Shown here: piece after piece, positions 41,126-49,254 of the stretch | Layout: each line of letters begins with the position of its first letter | Position numbering within the stretch: the stretch's first letter is position 1 | NCBI GenBank assembly: GCA_964370295.1 | Contig: CAYJIR010000001.1 | Location: 62,001 to 126,000, forward strand | Direction: 5' to 3' | Length of the DNA: 64,000 nt | DNA from: JAAYCI01 sp964370295 | GTDB lineage: Bacteria > Bacillota > Clostridia > Oscillospirales > Ruminococcaceae | Made by a program: the position numbers and the translations under genes | The notes under the pieces: model-generated | Told to the model about the DNA's origin: nothing | The model's database searches: none | What the model saw: the letters and a program-made list of their open reading frames with translations, nothing else

Positions 41126-42070
41126 ATGGATTATATTTTGGGCGTTGCAAGCTCTGAAAATAATACAAGCGTTAATGTTGCCACCCTGCAAGGCAAAGTG
41201 GTGTTTCATTTCACGGTGGGTGCCATCAGCCTTTTTTTTGCGCAAGAAGAACAGGTGTGCCAAAATTTAGCAGAGATATTTGTGACAACGCAGCTTGCAG
41301 GCTATCCCATCCAAAATTGCCGCCAGGTGTGTATGGGTGTTGCCGGGCTACAGCCCACGCGTGCAGTGCCACACTTAGAACCGGCTTTACGCAGTGTGAT
41401 GCGCCGTTGTGGATACCGCGGAGATGCCTATCTTGCCTCTGACGAGCAGATTGCGCTGATGGGTGCGCTTGGACGCAGTGAGGGCATGATTTTGCTGGCG
41501 GAAGATACCGCTGTTTGTTTTGGGAAAAACCGTTTTCAAATGCAGCACCGCGCCGGTGGCTTTGGCCAACTGGCAGACGATGATGGTGCAAGTTATGCCA
41601 TTGGAAGAAATATTTTGCGTGCGGCGGTAAGAGGGGTAGATGGGCGCGCGGCGCCTACGCGGCTTACCGCCCAGCTATACTTAAAATTTGGTCTTGGTGG
41701 CAAAGAAGATTTACTTAGTTTTTTGCGCAGAGACACCTTGCAAGCATCGCAAATATGTGAGCTGGCCTCGCTGCTACCGCAAGCGTGCCTTGCCAATGAC
41801 CGTGTGGCGCTAGAAATTGTAGACGACAGTGCCGAACAACTTTTGGGGCTTGTAAGGCCTGTGGCAGAACGGCTGAAACTGGAGAAAAATGTGCTGGCTG
41901 TGGCCGGAAAATTGCTATTAGATGATGTGATGCTGGGCACGGCATTTAAGAAGAAAGTGGCAAAGGCTTATCCGGATATGCAGTGTGTGCCGCCAGAGCA
42001 AGACAGTGTGATGGGAGCAGTGCTTTTGGCAAAAGAGCGTTTGGCCCTGCGTGGGTATCGTGGCGTTTAG
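41126..42070 (+). CDS. BadF/BadG/BcrA/BcrD-type ATPase (sugar-kinase-like)
   Basis: 314 residues from the ATG at 41126 (GGGGGG 8 nt upstream); an earlier frame to 41075 has no ribosome site. The fold is of the ASKHA class: N-terminal beta-hairpin with Asn/Ser-rich phosphate loop (VASSENNTSVNV), a middle VCMGVAGLQPT, a second phosphate motif LAEDTAVCFG and RAGGFGQLADDDGASYAIGR. The last of these is typical of N-acetylglucosamine kinase-like BadF relatives. The usual DGGGTK-type N-terminal motif is degenerate (GVASSEN). Kinase activity towards an amino sugar is plausible but unproven. The MGMT-like gene follows 13 nt later. Confidence 0.78.
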   Translation: MDYILGVASSENNTSVNVATLQGKVVFHFTVGAISLFFAQEEQVCQNLAEIFVTTQLAGYPIQNCRQVCMGVAGLQPTRAVPHLEPALRSVMRRCGYRGDAYLASDEQIALMGALGRSEGMILLAEDTAVCFGKNRFQMQHRAGGFGQLADDDGASYAIGRNILRAAVRGVDGRAAPTRLTAQLYLKFGLGGKEDLLSFLRRDTLQASQICELASLLPQACLANDRVALEIVDDSAEQLLGLVRPVAERLKLEKNVLAVAGKLLLDDVMLGTAFKKKVAKAYPDMQCVPPEQDSVMGAVLLAKERLALRGYRGV

Positions 42071-42083
42071 CAAGGGGAGGAAC

Positions 42084-42443
42084 ATGGAGGCGGGGTTTGA
42101 TGCAAAAATTTATCGGCTGGCAGCCCTAGTTCCGCCGGGGTTTGTAACCACCTATGGCCAATTGGCTGCGTTGGCAGGACGGCCAAATTGTTCGCGTCGT
42201 GTAGGGCTATCGCTAAGCCGTGCAAACGAAAGTGCACCGTGCCATCGTGTGGTTAACAGCCAAGGCAGAACAGTGCCCGGTTGGACCTGGCAAAAGGAGC
42301 AGTTGCTGCAAGAGGGTGTAACCTTTAAAGCAAATGGCTATGTAAACATGCGACGCCACCGTTTGAGTGCTGAGCTGTGGTTGAAAATTTTGCGGCGGGA
42401 AGAAACCGAGCCTATGTGGGATGCAAAACATAGGGGCGTATAG
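42084..42443 (+). CDS. MGMT-family DNA alkyltransferase-like protein
   Basis: 119 residues from the ATG at 42084 (GGGGAGG upstream). The DNA-binding domain of O6-alkylguanine-DNA alkyltransferases is present: FVTTYGQLAALAG and the active site SAPCHRVVNSQG with Cys53 retained. Single-domain relatives that lack the Cys are alkyltransferase-like proteins. Here the Cys is kept but the usual N-terminal domain is missing, so it may be an active small MGMT or a lesion sensor. It is probably co-transcribed with the BadF-type gene. Confidence 0.85.
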   Translation: MEAGFDAKIYRLAALVPPGFVTTYGQLAALAGRPNCSRRVGLSLSRANESAPCHRVVNSQGRTVPGWTWQKEQLLQEGVTFKANGYVNMRRHRLSAELWLKILRREETEPMWDAKHRGV

Positions 42444-42489
42444 CCGGCAAAAGATTTGGAAACTTTTGTGTAAGAACGGGGTTAAAAAC

Positions 42490-42519
42490 TTGACACAGCA
42501 TGGTGTTGTATGCTATGTT
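42490..42519 (+). promoter_or_regulatory. Promoter of the infC operon
   Basis: Consensus -35 TTGACA (42490-42495) and -10 TATGTT (42514-42519) with an 18-bp spacer, about 180 nt upstream of infC. Confidence 0.6.
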
Positions 42520-42699
42520 AGATAAGAAATCAAGTAGCAATGGCAAGGGCCAAGCTCACCTTGTGTGCCGAAGGGTGCCGGGTTTATATCGGGAATATGC
42601 CATTTTTTGGCTTTTTTAACCGGTGGAGTGTGGCTGTTTGAGGCCATGCTCTTATTTTATGCCCACGGGCAGAAATTTAATAATGGGGAGGGTTTACTC
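42520..42699 (+). promoter_or_regulatory. infC operon leader with terminator-like hairpin
   Basis: The leader has a complex fold. GCCA-TTTTT-TGGC followed by TTTTTT (42599-42617) looks like a weak terminator. It is enclosed by CCGGGTT/AACCGG, and upstream GGCCAAGCTCACC and GTGCCGAAGGGTGCC segments can form further stems. In Bacillota this position usually holds the L20-dependent attenuator of infC-rpmI-rplT. Identification here is by position and general structure. Confidence 0.45.
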
Positions 42700-43293
42700 A
42701 TCGCAAGCGGCAAAAAAAATGAGATGGAAATAAACGGCATGATACGCGACAAAGAGGTGCGTGTTATTGCTTCAGATGGTAGTCAACGTGGCATTATGGC
42801 CACAAAAGATGCACTACGTCTGGCAGAAGAGGAAGACCTCGATTTGGTGAAAATTGCCCCACAGGCGAACCCGCCAGTGGTAAAAGTGTTAGACTATGGC
42901 AAGTACCGTTTCGAGCAACAAAAAAAGGAAAAAGAAGCTCGCAAACACCAAAAAGTGGTAGAGATTAAAGAGATTCGCCTGTCATTAAAAATTGATGTGG
43001 GCGACTTTAACACGAAACTACACCATGCCGAAAAGTTCCTAAAAAGTGGCGACAAGGTGAAGGTTTCTATCCGCTTTCGGGGACGCGAGATGGCCCATGC
43101 CAACCAAGGTCTTACCGTGCATCGCCGCTTTGCCGAGGAACTGTCTGACATTGCCAGTGTGGAGCGTCCGCCGAAATTGGAAGGACGCAGTATGATTATG
43201 TTTTTAGCGCCCGTGCTACAAAAAGAAGCGGCGCCTAAGAACAAAAAACCAAGTGCCGACAAAAGCGGCGAGGAACAAAAGGCCGAATCATAG
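42700..43293 (+). CDS. infC: Translation initiation factor IF-3, predicted AUC start
   Basis: 197 residues. IF-3 binds the 30S subunit and rejects non-AUG starts and non-initiator tRNA. The N-domain reads MEINGMIRDKEVRVIASDGSQ, then the linker NPPVVKVLDYGKYRFEQQKKEKEARK, the C-domain KEIRLSLKIDVGDFNTK, RFRGRE, and a basic tail. The only strong ribosome site, GGGGAGGG (42685-42692), is followed after 7 nt by ATC. The first in-frame ATG (42724) has no ribosome site and would cut the N-terminus. Non-AUG starts on infC are known to mediate IF-3 autoregulation. Confidence 0.93.
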   Translation: MASGKKNEMEINGMIRDKEVRVIASDGSQRGIMATKDALRLAEEEDLDLVKIAPQANPPVVKVLDYGKYRFEQQKKEKEARKHQKVVEIKEIRLSLKIDVGDFNTKLHHAEKFLKSGDKVKVSIRFRGREMAHANQGLTVHRRFAEELSDIASVERPPKLEGRSMIMFLAPVLQKEAAPKNKKPSADKSGEEQKAES

Positions 43294-43352
43294 CGGCCGC
43301 AGGGGGTGCTTTTCCCCTGGCCCAATAAAACAAAACAGGAGGGTTTAAAACC

Positions 43353-43550
43353 ATGCCAAAGCTCAAAAGTCATTCGGGCGCAAAAAAGCGCTTCAAACTA
43401 ACAAAGTCCGGCCGTGTTAAACGCGGCAGTGCGTTTACAAGTCACATCCTAAACAAAAAATCCAGCAAGGTAAAACGCAACAACCGCCATTCTCAATATG
43501 TGGATAAAAAAGACACAGCCTCTGTAAAAGAGATGTTGCCATATTCCTAG
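43353..43550 (+). CDS. rpmI: 50S ribosomal protein L35
   Basis: 65 basic residues, MPKLKSHSGAKKRFKLTKSG at the N-terminus, matching L35 along its whole length. Ribosome site AGGAGGG. It lies in the conserved infC-rpmI-rplT operon, 59 nt after infC. Confidence 0.97.
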   Translation: MPKLKSHSGAKKRFKLTKSGRVKRGSAFTSHILNKKSSKVKRNNRHSQYVDKKDTASVKEMLPYS

Positions 43551-43627
43551 GCGTTTATCATTCGGTTAAAATTTTCGTCCTGTCCTATTAAAATATGGCA
43601 GGCTACAAGTAAAGGAGAGCGAACAAC

Positions 43628-43981
43628 ATGGCACGTATCAAAGGCGCCACTATGACGCGCAAAAGAAGGAAAAAAACCCTAAAGCTGGCCAAGGGATATT
43701 ATGGCAGCAAATCGAAACATTTTAAAATGGCAAAACAGCAGGTGATGAAAAGCGGCAACTACGCTTTCATCGGCCGTAAACAAAAGAAACGCGACTTCCG
43801 CCGCCTATGGATTACGCGCATCAGCGCGGCCTGCCGCGCCGAGGGGATGAGCTATTCTGTTTTCATGAACGGCCTAAAAAAATCCGGCATAGAGCTTAAC
43901 CGCAAAATGCTGAGTGAGATGGCCATACACGATGCAGAGAGTTTTCGCGCTTTGGTGCAAACAGCCAAAAATGCAAAATGA
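43628..43981 (+). CDS. rplT: 50S ribosomal protein L20
   Basis: 117 residues, strongly basic at the N-terminus (MARIKGATMTRKRRKKTLKL), with the conserved RDFRRLWITRI-type core of L20. It assembles early into 23S rRNA and in Bacillota also represses its own operon by binding the infC leader. Ribosome site AAAGGAG. It is followed by a terminator at 44000-44033. Confidence 0.97.
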   Translation: MARIKGATMTRKRRKKTLKLAKGYYGSKSKHFKMAKQQVMKSGNYAFIGRKQKKRDFRRLWITRISAACRAEGMSYSVFMNGLKKSGIELNRKMLSEMAIHDAESFRALVQTAKNAK

Positions 43982-43999
43982 TTTGCGGGCATAGCCCGT

Positions 44000-44033
44000 G
44001 CACCCGCGCATTAGTGTGGGTGCTTCGTGTTTT
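44000..44033 (+). terminator. Terminator after rplT
   Basis: Stem GCACCCGCGC / GTGTGGGTGC (10 bp, two G-T pairs) with an ATTA loop, then TTCGTGTTTTG. The T run is interrupted, but the position at the end of the L20 operon fits. Confidence 0.6.
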
Positions 44034-44161
44034 GTGCCTTATGCAAGCACCGTACGGATCGCAACAATCATGGGGTATATGATGCGTGGAGCGGTGTTTA
44101 ATGGGTTGTATTTTGCTTAAAAACGCACGATAGAAACATATTGTGAAAGGGAGACAAAGGC

Positions 44162-44932
44162 ATGCAACATCTTACAAGCCGTGAAAACGACAGAGTGAAA
44201 TATGCTTGCCACCTGGCCGCATCGGTTTCGTTTCGTGAAAAGGAAGGTATGTTTTTTGCCGAAGGCATGCGCCTTTGTTTGGATTTGGCCGAGAAAATTC
44301 GCCCAAAACTGGTTTTCTGCACCGAAAGGCGATTAGAAGAACAGCCACAGCTTGCTACTTTGGGCGAGGAATGTGTCACCATCAACGAAAGTGTAGCGCA
44401 AAAATTGGCCGAAACCCGCACGCCACAAGGTGTGTTTTGTCTGTTTCCTCAGCTGAAAATCAGCGAAGATATGTTGCTGCCCAAGCAAGGTTTGGTGCTG
44501 TGTGAACAGATACAAGACCCAAGCAATGTGGGCGCAATGCTACGCAGTGCGGCGGCGTTCGGCTATGGTGGTGTGTTGTTGGTGGGCACAGCCGACCCAT
44601 TTTCTCCAAAGGCTTTGCGTGCGGGAATGGGGGCTGTTTTGCGTGTGCCGGTATTGTGCTATGCCACCCTTGAGGCGGCTTTGCAAGCGGTGCAACAGCA
44701 TAACCCCAGTCTCTTGGCCACCGCAGTAGATGGCATGAGCTTAGCCAAGACAAAACCAAAGGAAAACGACGCTTTTGTGCTGATGATAGGAAACGAAGGG
44801 GCCGGCCTATCACGGCAGGCGTTGCAACTGGCCAACAAAACCGTGTGTTTGCCCATGCATGCGGGTGTGGAAAGCTTAAATGCTGCCGTGGCGGCTTCTG
44901 TGTTGATGTTCGCCTGTAAAAACGCCGAATAG
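44162..44932 (+). CDS. TrmH/SpoU-family RNA 2'-O-methyltransferase
   Basis: 256 residues. N-terminal substrate-binding domain (about 1-95), then a SPOUT domain with the three knot motifs: QDPSNVGAMLRSAAAFG, MIGNEGAGLS and SLNAAVAASVLMF. It methylates a ribose in rRNA or tRNA using S-adenosylmethionine. The target cannot be told from sequence. Members near rplT/pheST in Bacillota are often annotated as 23S rRNA methyltransferases. Ribosome site AAAGGGAG. Confidence 0.9.
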   Translation: MQHLTSRENDRVKYACHLAASVSFREKEGMFFAEGMRLCLDLAEKIRPKLVFCTERRLEEQPQLATLGEECVTINESVAQKLAETRTPQGVFCLFPQLKISEDMLLPKQGLVLCEQIQDPSNVGAMLRSAAAFGYGGVLLVGTADPFSPKALRAGMGAVLRVPVLCYATLEAALQAVQQHNPSLLATAVDGMSLAKTKPKENDAFVLMIGNEGAGLSRQALQLANKTVCLPMHAGVESLNAAVAASVLMFACKNAE

Positions 44933-44980
44933 AAAAAGCATTTTTGAACTTTTAGAAATTTTTGCAAGGGAGGGCGTAAG

Positions 44981-47062
44981 ATGTCGAAAGAAAGTTGGCT
45001 GTGGCTTGCGGCCGGCCTTGGTTATGGGGCTATGAACACGAAAGAAGTGTTGATAGCTTGTCCCGGTGGCCCCAAAGAGGTGGCGAAAGAGCTGGGAGGC
45101 ATCCGGCTAGAGGAAATTTTAACACAAAAGCAGGCGGAAAAGCTTGCTTCCAGTGATATACAAGATTATGCGTTGATGCTAAAACATGCCGAAGCGCAGG
45201 GCATCCATGTTGTGCCTTTAGACGATGCCCGCTATCCAAAGCAATTATACAGTGTGGCAAATCCACCACCGGTATTGTTTGTAAAAGGGGATGTGTCCCT
45301 GCTAAACGGCCAACTTAGTGTGGGTATGGTGGGCGCAAGAAAACCATCGGGTTACGGTGTAGAGGTGATGCGCAACATTGGGCGTGGTGTTGCATTGGGC
45401 GGTGCCATTATCGTAAGTGGTTTGGCCTCTGGGCTGGACAGCGAAGCGCATAAGGCGGCTTTGGCTGTAAATGGACCCACCATTGCCTGCGTTGCTTTTG
45501 GGCACAATTCTTGCTACCCGGCACAAAACAAAAAGCTGATGGAAGTGATAGAGCAATATGGTGCGGTGATAAGCGAATATCCGCCCAATCAAAAACCGGA
45601 GAAGGCGTTTTTTCTGCATCGAAACCGCTTGATTGCCGGGCTTTCTCATGCTTTGGTAGTGGTGGAAGCACGCAGGCATTCCGGCACGATGAGTACGGTT
45701 AATTTTGCCACAGATTATGGCCGAGACGTGTTTGCTGTTCCCGGCAGTGTGTTTTCGGAGCTTTCCGGCGGCACGAATGCCATGATACGCGAGGGTGCGT
45801 ATGTAGCGGCCTGTGCTGCTGATATCATGTCGTTGTATGGAATAGAATTGCCCGAGGAAGATTTAAGCAAGCTGGCGGCCAAACAGGCCAAAGAGGGACG
45901 ACCCGAAGGGGCCTATACCGAAGGGGTTACCCGCGTTGCGGGGGGTGGTGTTGGCGAGCAAACCTTGTTAGAGGCCATACAAGGCCGCCTTCCAAGTGAA
46001 CAGCAGGCAGGGCAGGAACGTGTGAGCAGAGAGGCAGCCATCGAGGCATTTCGTCGCCTGCAACAAGATGCGCCTCCTTCATCGCCGTCTGCAATAAGCA
46101 GCCAGAACCGTGCCTTAGAAGAAATGGCGGCGGCGGTAAGTGATGATATCATGATTCAAAACAAGCCCAGTGAACAGAGAAGTGCCCAGCGTAGAGCCTG
46201 GGAAAAACAGCTGGAGGATACAGCCGAAAAAGAGACCGACAAAGTACGCCCGTTTAGCTGGGATAGGGTGGAGCGTCTAACCAAGGAAGACTTGCAGAAA
46301 AGTGACAGGCAGCTGCAAGAGAGGGCAAGGCAAAACCAGATGCCCTCAGCCCGTCCTTATTATCATCGCCCCAAGGTGCCGAGCATGGTGCCGGTAGCCG
46401 GTGTGTCGCCTGTTGCACCGCCACAGCCAACCCCGCCGGTAGCACCTCAAACGGGTATACAAGGTCAAGCGGGAACAGCCGGGCCGGCACAAGGAACAAC
46501 AATGGCACCCCACCGAGAACAGAAGACGGAAACAAAAAGCCAGGGCGACAAAAAAACAAAGAAAAACCAAACTATGCAGAGCACCCCTTTGGATGCTCGC
46601 AAGCCAAAAGAGGAAGCATCTTCACCGAGCGGGAATTTTCTGGCAAGCCTGCTGTCGTCCGGGAAAGAAGAGGGAACACTGGCCGGTAATTTACGCACGA
46701 TGCAAAGGCCGGCCGAGGAAAAAGCAAAAGCGAAAAATATCACACAAGATGGTTTTGCACAGGCCCCCACACGTACTTCCACAGGGGCAAAATCGAAAGT
46801 GGAAGATGTGTATTCGGCACAGATAGCCGAGCAACTGCAGGCGGATAATCAAGACCCACGCAGTGAAGACAAAGCCCTTGAAAGTGTAAGCGATGAGGCA
46901 AAAATAGCGTTTGCACAGCTTGGTATCAACCCAAGCACCTTGGCCCAAATTGTGGAAAAGAGCGGCCTGAGTTCAGGCGAGGCCATGGCGGCCCTCACAG
47001 AGCTGGAGCTTGCCGGCCTAACACGGCAATTGCCGGGTCGAAAGTTTTCTTTGATACATTAA
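44981..47062 (+). CDS. dprA: DprA/Smf DNA-processing protein with very long disordered insert
   Basis: 693 residues, about twice the usual size. The N-terminal helical region and Rossmann-like DprA domain occupy 1-290: VGMVGARKPSGYGVEV, SGLASGLDSEAH, HRNRLIAGLS and FAVPGSV are all intact. Residues about 293-630 are polar, Gln/Glu/Lys/Pro-rich and low-complexity (e.g. VAPPQPTPPVAPQTG), with no recognisable fold. The C-terminal winged helix (about 633-693, ending ALTELELAGLTRQLPGRKF) is the normal DprA tail. DprA loads RecA onto incoming single-stranded DNA in transformation. It has the expected dprA-topA-trmFO neighbourhood. Confidence 0.93.
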   Translation: MSKESWLWLAAGLGYGAMNTKEVLIACPGGPKEVAKELGGIRLEEILTQKQAEKLASSDIQDYALMLKHAEAQGIHVVPLDDARYPKQLYSVANPPPVLFVKGDVSLLNGQLSVGMVGARKPSGYGVEVMRNIGRGVALGGAIIVSGLASGLDSEAHKAALAVNGPTIACVAFGHNSCYPAQNKKLMEVIEQYGAVISEYPPNQKPEKAFFLHRNRLIAGLSHALVVVEARRHSGTMSTVNFATDYGRDVFAVPGSVFSELSGGTNAMIREGAYVAACAADIMSLYGIELPEEDLSKLAAKQAKEGRPEGAYTEGVTRVAGGGVGEQTLLEAIQGRLPSEQQAGQERVSREAAIEAFRRLQQDAPPSSPSAISSQNRALEEMAAAVSDDIMIQNKPSEQRSAQRRAWEKQLEDTAEKETDKVRPFSWDRVERLTKEDLQKSDRQLQERARQNQMPSARPYYHRPKVPSMVPVAGVSPVAPPQPTPPVAPQTGIQGQAGTAGPAQGTTMAPHREQKTETKSQGDKKTKKNQTMQSTPLDARKPKEEASSPSGNFLASLLSSGKEEGTLAGNLRTMQRPAEEKAKAKNITQDGFAQAPTRTSTGAKSKVEDVYSAQIAEQLQADNQDPRSEDKALESVSDEAKIAFAQLGINPSTLAQIVEKSGLSSGEAMAALTELELAGLTRQLPGRKFSLIH

Positions 47063-47127
47063 AAGACAAATCATTTAGGCGAAAACAAGCGTGTTGCGCT
47101 TGCAAAAAATATAAAATGAGGTAGTGT

Positions 47128-49233
47128 ATGTCAACACTAGTGATTGTGGAATCGCCCGCCAAGGCAAAAACCATTCGTAAATATTTGGGCGAGGGATACG
47201 AAGTTACGGCCTCGAATGGGCACATAAGAGATTTGCCTACAAACCAGTTGGGCATTGACGTAGAGCACGATTTTAAACCGCGCTATTTCAATATAAAAGG
47301 CAAGGATAAGCTGGTGAAAGAACTTAAAAGCCTTGCCAAAGACAGTGAAAATGTGTTGCTTGCCACTGACCCGGACCGTGAGGGAGAGGCAATCAGCTGG
47401 CATCTTGCGAAAATTTTAGGCGTGGACGTCCATGCAAGCAATCGTGTTACTTTTGGCGAAATCACAAAAAAGGGCATTGAAGAGGGGATGAATAATCCCC
47501 GGTCTATCGATGTGAATCTATTTGATGCTCAGCAAGCTCGCCGTGTGTTGGATCGCTTGGTGGGTTATAAGCTTTCGCCGTTTTTATGGAAGAAAGTGCG
47601 TAGAGGTCTTAGCGCCGGGCGTGTGCAAAGTGTAGCCGTGCGCTTGATAGTGGACAGGGAGCGCGAGATAGAAGCTTTTGAGCCGGTTGAATATTGGAAT
47701 ATAGATGCATACTTAAGCAGTGAAGGGAAAAAGTTTACCGCGCGACTTAGCACCGACGAGAACGGCAAGAAACTGGAAGTGCACAATGAAGCCGAGGCAA
47801 ATGTCATCACCGAGGCATTAAATGGTTGCGATTATGTGGTGGAAAAAATCAAAAAAGGGAAGCGCAAACGTAGCCCTTCTCCGCCGTTTATCACTTCCAC
47901 TTTGCAACAAGAGGCCAGCCGTCGTTTTGGGTTTACGGGAACGCGCACGATGCGCGCCGCACAAACTCTATACGAGGGTGTGGAGGTGGTTAATATGGGA
48001 ACATTGGGTCTTATCACCTACATGAGAACCGATTCTTTGCGTGTGTCTGACGAGGCAGTGGCCATGGCAAAAAGTTTTATCGAAAGCACCTATGGTGCCC
48101 AATATAATAACGAGAAAAAACGTGTATACAAAAGAAAAGGTGCTACAGCCGCTCAAGACGCACACGAAGCAGTTCGCCCCACAAATCCGGCCATTACCCC
48201 AGAAATGGCAGAAAAAACCCTAAGTGGAGACTTGGCGAAACTATACCGCCTCATCTGGAGCCGTTTTATTGCCAGCCAGATGAGCGATTGCCTTATGGAC
48301 ACCGTGGCGGCCGACATTGCGGCAGGCGCCTATCGTTTCCATGCAAGCGGCTACACCGTCACTTTTGATGGGTTTACAGTGTTATACGAAGAAGCCACCG
48401 ACGAAAAAGAAAAAAAGAGTAGTGCTTTGCCGAATTTGCAAGAGGGCACGAAAACAAAATTGCGCGAGCTAAAAGCAGAACAGAAATTTACCCAGCCGCC
48501 GCCGCGCTATAATGAGGCCACTTTAATTCGTGCCTTGGAAGAAAATGGAATTGGACGTCCGTCTACCTATGCACCCATCATCACCACGGTGGTGGACAGA
48601 GGCTATGTGGAACGGCAGGAAAAACGCCTTTGCCCCACGGCCTTGGGGCTTGTGGTAAACGATCTTTTAATGGAACATTTTCCCGATATTGTGGATGTGA
48701 AATTCTCGGCCGGTATGGAAACAAGGTTGGATAAAGTGGAAGACGGGTCGGCCGATTGGGTAAATGTGGTAGACGGTTTCTACCAAGGATTTGCGAAGAG
48801 TTTATCGCAGGCAGAAACCGAAATGGAGGGCGTAAAAGTGGAGGTGCCGGTGGAAGAAACCGACATACCTTGCGATAAATGCGGCCGAAATATGGTTATT
48901 AAAGTGGGACGCTACGGAAAGTTTTTGGCTTGCCCCGGTTTTCCGGAATGCCGCAATACAAAGCAGATTGTGCAAGAAATGCCCGGAAAGTGCCCGAAAG
49001 ATGGTGGAAAACTGTTGCTGCGAACCTCTAATAAAAAACGTATTTTTTACGGTTGCGGCAATTATCCTGGCTGTGATTTTATGACATGGGACGAGCCCAC
49101 GGCAGAAAATTGTCCTCAGTGTGAGGGAACGCTGTTTCGCAAGGGTGGGAAAAAAGGAAGCCTGCGTTGCTTGAAAGAGGGCTGTGGTTACAGCCGCAGT
49201 GCAGAAGGGAAAACAGAGGAAGAGTCGAGCTAA
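47128..49233 (+). CDS. topA: DNA topoisomerase I
   Basis: 701 residues; a type IA enzyme relaxing negative supercoils. Toprim start LVIVESPAKAKTIRKYLG, acidic motif DPDREGEAISWHL, and catalytic Tyr298 in GLITYMRTDSLR. The C-terminus has three zinc-ribbon-like repeats (CDKCGRNM, CPKDGGKL with YGCGNYPGC, CPQCEGTL). The start ATG at 47128 follows GAGGTAG. It lies between dprA (65 nt) and trmFO (21 nt), as in many Bacillota. Confidence 0.96.
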   Translation: MSTLVIVESPAKAKTIRKYLGEGYEVTASNGHIRDLPTNQLGIDVEHDFKPRYFNIKGKDKLVKELKSLAKDSENVLLATDPDREGEAISWHLAKILGVDVHASNRVTFGEITKKGIEEGMNNPRSIDVNLFDAQQARRVLDRLVGYKLSPFLWKKVRRGLSAGRVQSVAVRLIVDREREIEAFEPVEYWNIDAYLSSEGKKFTARLSTDENGKKLEVHNEAEANVITEALNGCDYVVEKIKKGKRKRSPSPPFITSTLQQEASRRFGFTGTRTMRAAQTLYEGVEVVNMGTLGLITYMRTDSLRVSDEAVAMAKSFIESTYGAQYNNEKKRVYKRKGATAAQDAHEAVRPTNPAITPEMAEKTLSGDLAKLYRLIWSRFIASQMSDCLMDTVAADIAAGAYRFHASGYTVTFDGFTVLYEEATDEKEKKSSALPNLQEGTKTKLRELKAEQKFTQPPPRYNEATLIRALEENGIGRPSTYAPIITTVVDRGYVERQEKRLCPTALGLVVNDLLMEHFPDIVDVKFSAGMETRLDKVEDGSADWVNVVDGFYQGFAKSLSQAETEMEGVKVEVPVEETDIPCDKCGRNMVIKVGRYGKFLACPGFPECRNTKQIVQEMPGKCPKDGGKLLLRTSNKKRIFYGCGNYPGCDFMTWDEPTAENCPQCEGTLFRKGGKKGSLRCLKEGCGYSRSAEGKTEEESS

Positions 49234-49254
49234 AACCGGAACAGAAAGGATGCC

